Source: Chara braunii
Lineage: Eukaryota > Streptophyta > Charophyceae > Charales > Characeae
NCBI GenBank assembly: GCA_003427395.1
Contig: BFEA01000168.1
Location: forward strand, 1,871,937-1,905,858
Reading direction: 5' to 3'
Length of the DNA stretch: 33,922 nt
Both the position numbers and the translations under genes were made by a program. Within the stretch, counting starts at the first letter, position 1; each line of letters opens with the position of its first letter. This document shows positions 30,576 through 33,922 of this stretch, one piece after another. The notes under the pieces were generated by a model. It ran no database searches. It was given only the letters and a program-made list of their open reading frames with translations, and had not been told where the DNA came from.

Positions 30576-30890
30576 CTTAACGGCTAATTGACACTTGGCA
30601 TGCAAAAAGAAAAAGAAAAAAAGAAGAAAAAAAAAAAAAAAGGGAGGTGAGAGAGGATGAGTGAGTTGGCCGTCAGTAGGGACTGCCAAGTCCTAACTGT
30701 CCAAGGGAGGAGGAAAAAGAAAAGAAAATAAAAAAAAAATAAGAAAAGAGTCTTAACGGCTAGTTAACACTTGACATGCACAAAGAAAAAGAAAAGAAAA
30801 AGAAAATGGGAGTTGAGAGAGGATGAGTGAGTTGGCTGTCAGTTGGGACTGCAGCAAGTAGGGACTGACAAGTCCCAACTGTCCACAAGT
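30576..30890. repeat. Direct duplication, 176-bp offset, A/G-rich
   Basis: Positions 30576-30706 and 30752-30890 share CTTAACGGCTA, ACACTTG.CATGCA, an A-rich run, GAGAGAGGATGAGTGAGTTGG and ACTGACAAGTCC.AACTGTCCA. A third, more diverged version lies around 32190-32347 (TTGACACTTGTCAC, A-rich run, GTAGGGACTGCCAGGTCCCAA). No coding potential is seen. Confidence 0.7.
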
Positions 30891-31027
30891 GGAGGAGAAG
30901 AAAAGAAAAGAAAGGAAAAAGAAAAGAAAAGAGGGAAAGTCAAAAGGGCACTAACGGACGAAAACAGTCACGTAGGGAGGGCATTTTGGACCAGATTCAT
31001 TTGGGTATGTGGCGGTTATAAAGGACT

Positions 31028-31070
31028 TTGATTTTCTTTGATTTATGCTAAGAAAATCAAAGAAAATCAA
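31028..31070. other. Perfect 17-bp stem hairpin
   Basis: TTGATTTTCTTTGATTT (31028-31044) is followed after nine bases by its exact reverse complement (31054-31070). The stem is AT-rich, so it would be of modest stability. It lies within the 161-bp repeat region, but no comparable AT-rich hairpin was found in the other units. Confidence 0.8.
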
Positions 31071-31423
31071 GCCCCATTGCAACCGAAAAATAACGGATTG
31101 CATGGGAGAGGCCAAACACATGTTTTAGGTGCACTAGGAGTCAAAATGGAGACCGGATGCGCTTGGGAGTTGACCGTTTCATTTTCTTTCAGTTGGGGGT
31201 TAGTTGTGAGGCACTAGGACAATGAAAATGGCCCCAACTGCAGTCCGAGTTGCAACGGACTGCATAGGGAGGGACAAACACAAGTTTTTGGGGCTCCGAA
31301 AGCCAAAATTGAGCCCAGATGCCCTTGGAAAATTAACGCTTCGTTTTCCTTGGGCAGGGGCATGACGTGGTGCTGTTGGACTAGAACATTGGCTGTGGCT
31401 GCAGTCCGAGAGATAGCGGACTG

Positions 31424-32921
31424 CATGGGGATGGCTAGGCCTAGGGGAAATAAGCCACGGCACGCCCAAAAGACTAGAACACGACGTCGTAGGCATAGGG
31501 GAGCATAACGGTAAATGGTGACGGCAAGGCGGGGGGCCCGCGACCGGGAAAATAAATGGCGCACTTGAGGCACATGGGAACAATGAAATGGGACTGCCGG
31601 GGACATGGGAAGTCCCAAATAAAAATTGGGCATCGACCGGGATGACGCCGGGGGCCAAATGGACCCAACTAAAAATTGTCGAAAATTGGGTGTCATCGAC
31701 GGCACTGCTAGCGGGACGGAAAAATGGAACTAGCGTGGAGAAATGGTGGGGACTTGAGGTGTCCCAAGGAGAGACCACTAACCAAGGTAGGGAGTGGCCG
31801 TGCAAGGCAAATAGCAACGCCGAGATCGAGGATCTCGACGAGGATTTCGATGGAGAACAATATTAGCACCGCTAGTGCAAGCACTAGTGGGGCTCAAACT
31901 GGCGAAATGAGAGTGAGGAGACAAAGAAAAATAAATAAGGGGACGGCTGCCCAACAGTCCAGGATATTTCGGACAAGCTAGGCATGACAAAACAAGAGCC
32001 CAAGAGGGCTCCGAGCAAGAAATAGGCTGACCATGAAACATCGGAGCCAAAGGGGCTCAAAATGGAGGCTAGCGGGAGTAAAATGAGCCCCCTAGAAGCA
32101 TGGGGGTGGGATCATTGTAATCCGGAGTGTAACGGCCAACAGCCGGCCATGAACCTGACCTTGAATGAGGTTCTAGAGCCTATAAAGAGAGGGCACAACA
32201 ATTTGACACTTGTCACAACAAAAATAAAAGAAAAAGAAAAGAAAAAAGAGAGAAAATGGAGGAAGAATGAGACAAAAGGGGAGAAATGGATGGAGGAAAA
32301 TGTGCCGGCCCATTTGGACTGCTGCAGTAGGGACTGCCAGGTCCCAATGATGACCTCACCCCTCCTAGATTCAAGGAAGGTAGGCCGGATTGCTGAGATA
32401 TGGCCCCATAAAATCTGAATTAAAGAGGGCAAAAAGAAAGAAAACGCAAAAAGGAGAAAACCGGTTTTCTTTTGAGCCATGGATCTGAGATCAGATCTCA
32501 TGGTGGAGAGAAAACAACCATTTTTGTGGGCCAGCCCAAAACGGCTAGCTCCGGAATGAGGTGGCAGCCCAAAATGGAAAGAAACAAAAAGAAGAAAAAG
32601 ACGAAACTGGACATTTGGCCTAAAAAGAGAGCCAGATGCACCAAAAATTAAAAAATTGAGCTTATGAGCTCAAATTTGAAGCAAGGACCACCATGGGGTA
32701 GCTCGGAATAATGAGGGCCTTGGATCTCGGCCTGATCCAAGACTGAAAATGTGCCGCCACTTGGAAAAATGCTCCGGCCTACCCAAGGGAGACCGAAACT
32801 TGAAAAAATCGATAAAATGGTCCATTAGGCCTTTTTCTCTCAAGTAGGCTACCTCTTGGACCTTGGACTCAATGGGGCAGCATTTTTCAATTAGTATGAG
32901 GTTGGAAAGAGGCCCAAGGGG
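31424..32921. other. Purine-rich repeat remnants, no gene
   Basis: The plus strand is rich in A and G. A segment at 31828-31891 containing GTGCAAGCACTAGTGGGG repeats 30200-30276 in diverged form. Minus-strand frames (for example 31200-31817, 205 codons) are long mainly because of composition. No known domain, splice pattern or RNA gene is recognised. Confidence 0.45.
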
Positions 32922-33084
32922 CAGTCTGAGTTGGTATCATCTACTCGGACTGCATGAACCTGGCTAAAATAAGGCCAGGTGCCCCCGGAGAGGCCTAGAG
33001 GTGGAAATTGGCTATGGGGGTACCTCGGTTCACCTTGGGGCACTTGGAGAGGCCCATGGGCTGGCCGGACTGTTGTTTCCAGCC

Positions 33085-33091
33085 TATATAA
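33085..33091 (+). promoter_or_regulatory. Candidate TATA box
   Basis: TATATAA sits in GCCTATATAATTTGGGG, followed about 30 bases on by a C/A-rich stretch that could hold a start site. Downstream sequence to 33480 has no convincing ORF. It could be an LTR promoter or that of a non-coding transcript. Confidence 0.3.
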
Positions 33092-33565
33092 TTTGGGGAT
33101 TCAGTCTGCCACACTCACACTTGCATGAGGAGTGCCCATGCTGCCCAAATGTGCCCGTAGGAGCTCGAGACTCACTTGGAGTGAAGTGAGGGGAACCCCT
33201 AGCAGTTTGAGAGTGTAGAGGGGGTTGTGAGCTAGTGTGGAGGACTCTACAAGCTAGTGGTAGTGAGGGAGGTGATCCACCATAGCTCCCAGGCTAGTGA
33301 GGAAGAAGGCAAGGCTAAGGGGGGTCCCATTAGCCCTCCTAGAGGGGAGGACTCCTTAGCCTTAGTGATAGGAGCCTGTGGCAACTTGGGGAGAGAGGAG
33401 AAAAGGAAGGAGAAGGGCTTGGAGGGGAAGGAAGCCATAGCCAAGTAGGAGGAAGTTCATCAAGAGTGAACGCCTCCATCCCAAGGCTGCCAAGGGGAGA
33501 GTGAATAAATGTCTCCCCTTCTTCTCTCTTCTTTACTTCCTCTTCTCCCTCTCCTTCACCTCCCT

Positions 33566-33897
33566 CCCAAGTGGAAGAACAAGTGAAGGATGAAGATTGA
33601 GAGAGAAAATCACTCACATGAACTCACATATACAAGGAGGAATGAATAGAAAAAGAGGGAGAGGAAGAAGGAGGAGTAGAAGAGGAAGAAGAAGGAGAGG
33701 GAGAGGGAGAAGAAGAAGGAGAAGAAGAAGAAGAAGAAAAAGAAAGAGGAAGGAGAAAGTGTTTGAGTAGTATAATGTGTTTGTTTTGCCCATTCTACCT
33801 CTCTCATGTGAATCACAACTTTCCCCCTTGTGTATGTGAGCTCATGTGAGTGATTTTCTCTCTCATTCTTCATCTTTCACTTGTTCTTTCACTTGGG
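33566..33897. repeat. 72-bp inverted repeat flanking a purine-rich loop
   Basis: The left arm 33566-33637 (CCCAAGTGGAAGAACAAG ... CATATACAAGG) and right arm 33826-33897 are reverse complements with only a few mismatches. The 188-bp loop contains the GAA/GGA-rich tract and then mixed sequence. Outside the arms the two sides diverge. It could be a foldback-type remnant or a foldback assembly or read artefact near the window end. Confidence 0.85.
33646..33760 (+). repeat. Polypurine (GAA/GGA)n tract
   Basis: About 115 bases are almost exclusively A and G, with GAAGAAGAAG and GGAGAGG motifs. The tract lies in the loop of the inverted repeat. Long homopurine tracts of this kind can form triplex structures. 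The run also keeps reverse frames open as F/L/S-rich peptides. Confidence 0.9.
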
Positions 33898-33922
33898 TTT
33901 TAATCGCAACTTCTATCTTGGT

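Larger units (their letters stand above)
30338..31423. repeat. About 161-bp repeats headed by a CAGTCCG/CGGACTG hairpin
   Basis: A 7-bp stem CAGTCCG...CGGACTG (or CAATCCG...CGGATTG) with an 8-9-base loop recurs at 30338-30360, 30502-30523, 31080-31100 (imperfect), 31241-31262 and 31402-31423. Another, with a longer loop, lies at 32922-32952. The spacing is 161 bp between the three near 31.2 kb and 164 bp between the first two. The sequence after the hairpin (GCATGGGA, GGGACAAACACAAG) and the region before it are also partly conserved, so these are degenerate tandem units. Confidence 0.7.

Noticed and set aside
29433-30689. 418-codon minus frame, the longest in the window
   Set aside because: It crosses the 51-bp array and purine-rich DNA in which the minus strand has few stops. 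There is no domain, and the phenylalanine- and proline-rich content follows base composition.

Overview
The window looks like repeat-rich intergenic DNA from a land plant nuclear genome. The grounds are nested LTR retroelements, one of them with a tRNA-Asp-type primer site, long CT/GA microsatellites, minisatellites and no dense coding. No host gene could be recognised with confidence, and no rRNA or tRNA gene was seen. The species cannot be named from the sequence.

Layout: 1-1649 is AT-rich, with a diverged copy of a dispersed repeat at its left edge. Positions 1650-3188 are an assembly-suspect block: a (CT)n run, a single N, a 1.4-kb segment apparently identical to the 5' LTR further right, then a perfect 38-bp palindrome made of two Tn5/Nextera mosaic ends. 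Positions 3189-3470 resemble the U3/R part of another LTR. From 3471 to 9019 I see no supportable gene.

The centre of the window is a 13.3-kb LTR retrotransposon (10104-23429). It has very long LTRs (4567 and 4538 bp, TGTCG...CGACA), a tRNA-Asp-like primer-binding site, a broken gag, a 218-codon ORF with three 15-residue repeats, a G-rich polypurine tract, and no visible protease, reverse transcriptase or integrase. It is a LARD-like, non-autonomous design. It sits inside another repeat, called X here. Copy 1 of X runs on the minus strand (24024-23430 joined to 10103-9020) and copy 2 on the plus strand (24656-28517). The two copies are head to head, 631 bp apart. Each encodes a colinear protein of about 163 residues that I do not recognise, broken in different places in the two copies.

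Copy 2 of X carries an insertion of about 2.4 kb holding two related arrays: tandem long hairpins (26160-27132) and an indel-free 81-bp array (27135-27659). From 28635 to the end the DNA is purine-rich and full of short-period repeats: a 56-bp array, a 51-bp array, about 161-bp repeats each headed by a CAGTCCG/CGGACTG hairpin, and a terminal 72-bp inverted repeat around a GAA-rich tract.

Nothing here forms a working operon or pathway. The relationships are of nesting and decay. The least explained items are the X protein pair, the hairpin/81-bp repeat family and the gag-plus-repeat-ORF content of the giant-LTR element. Alignments and divergences were made by eye.
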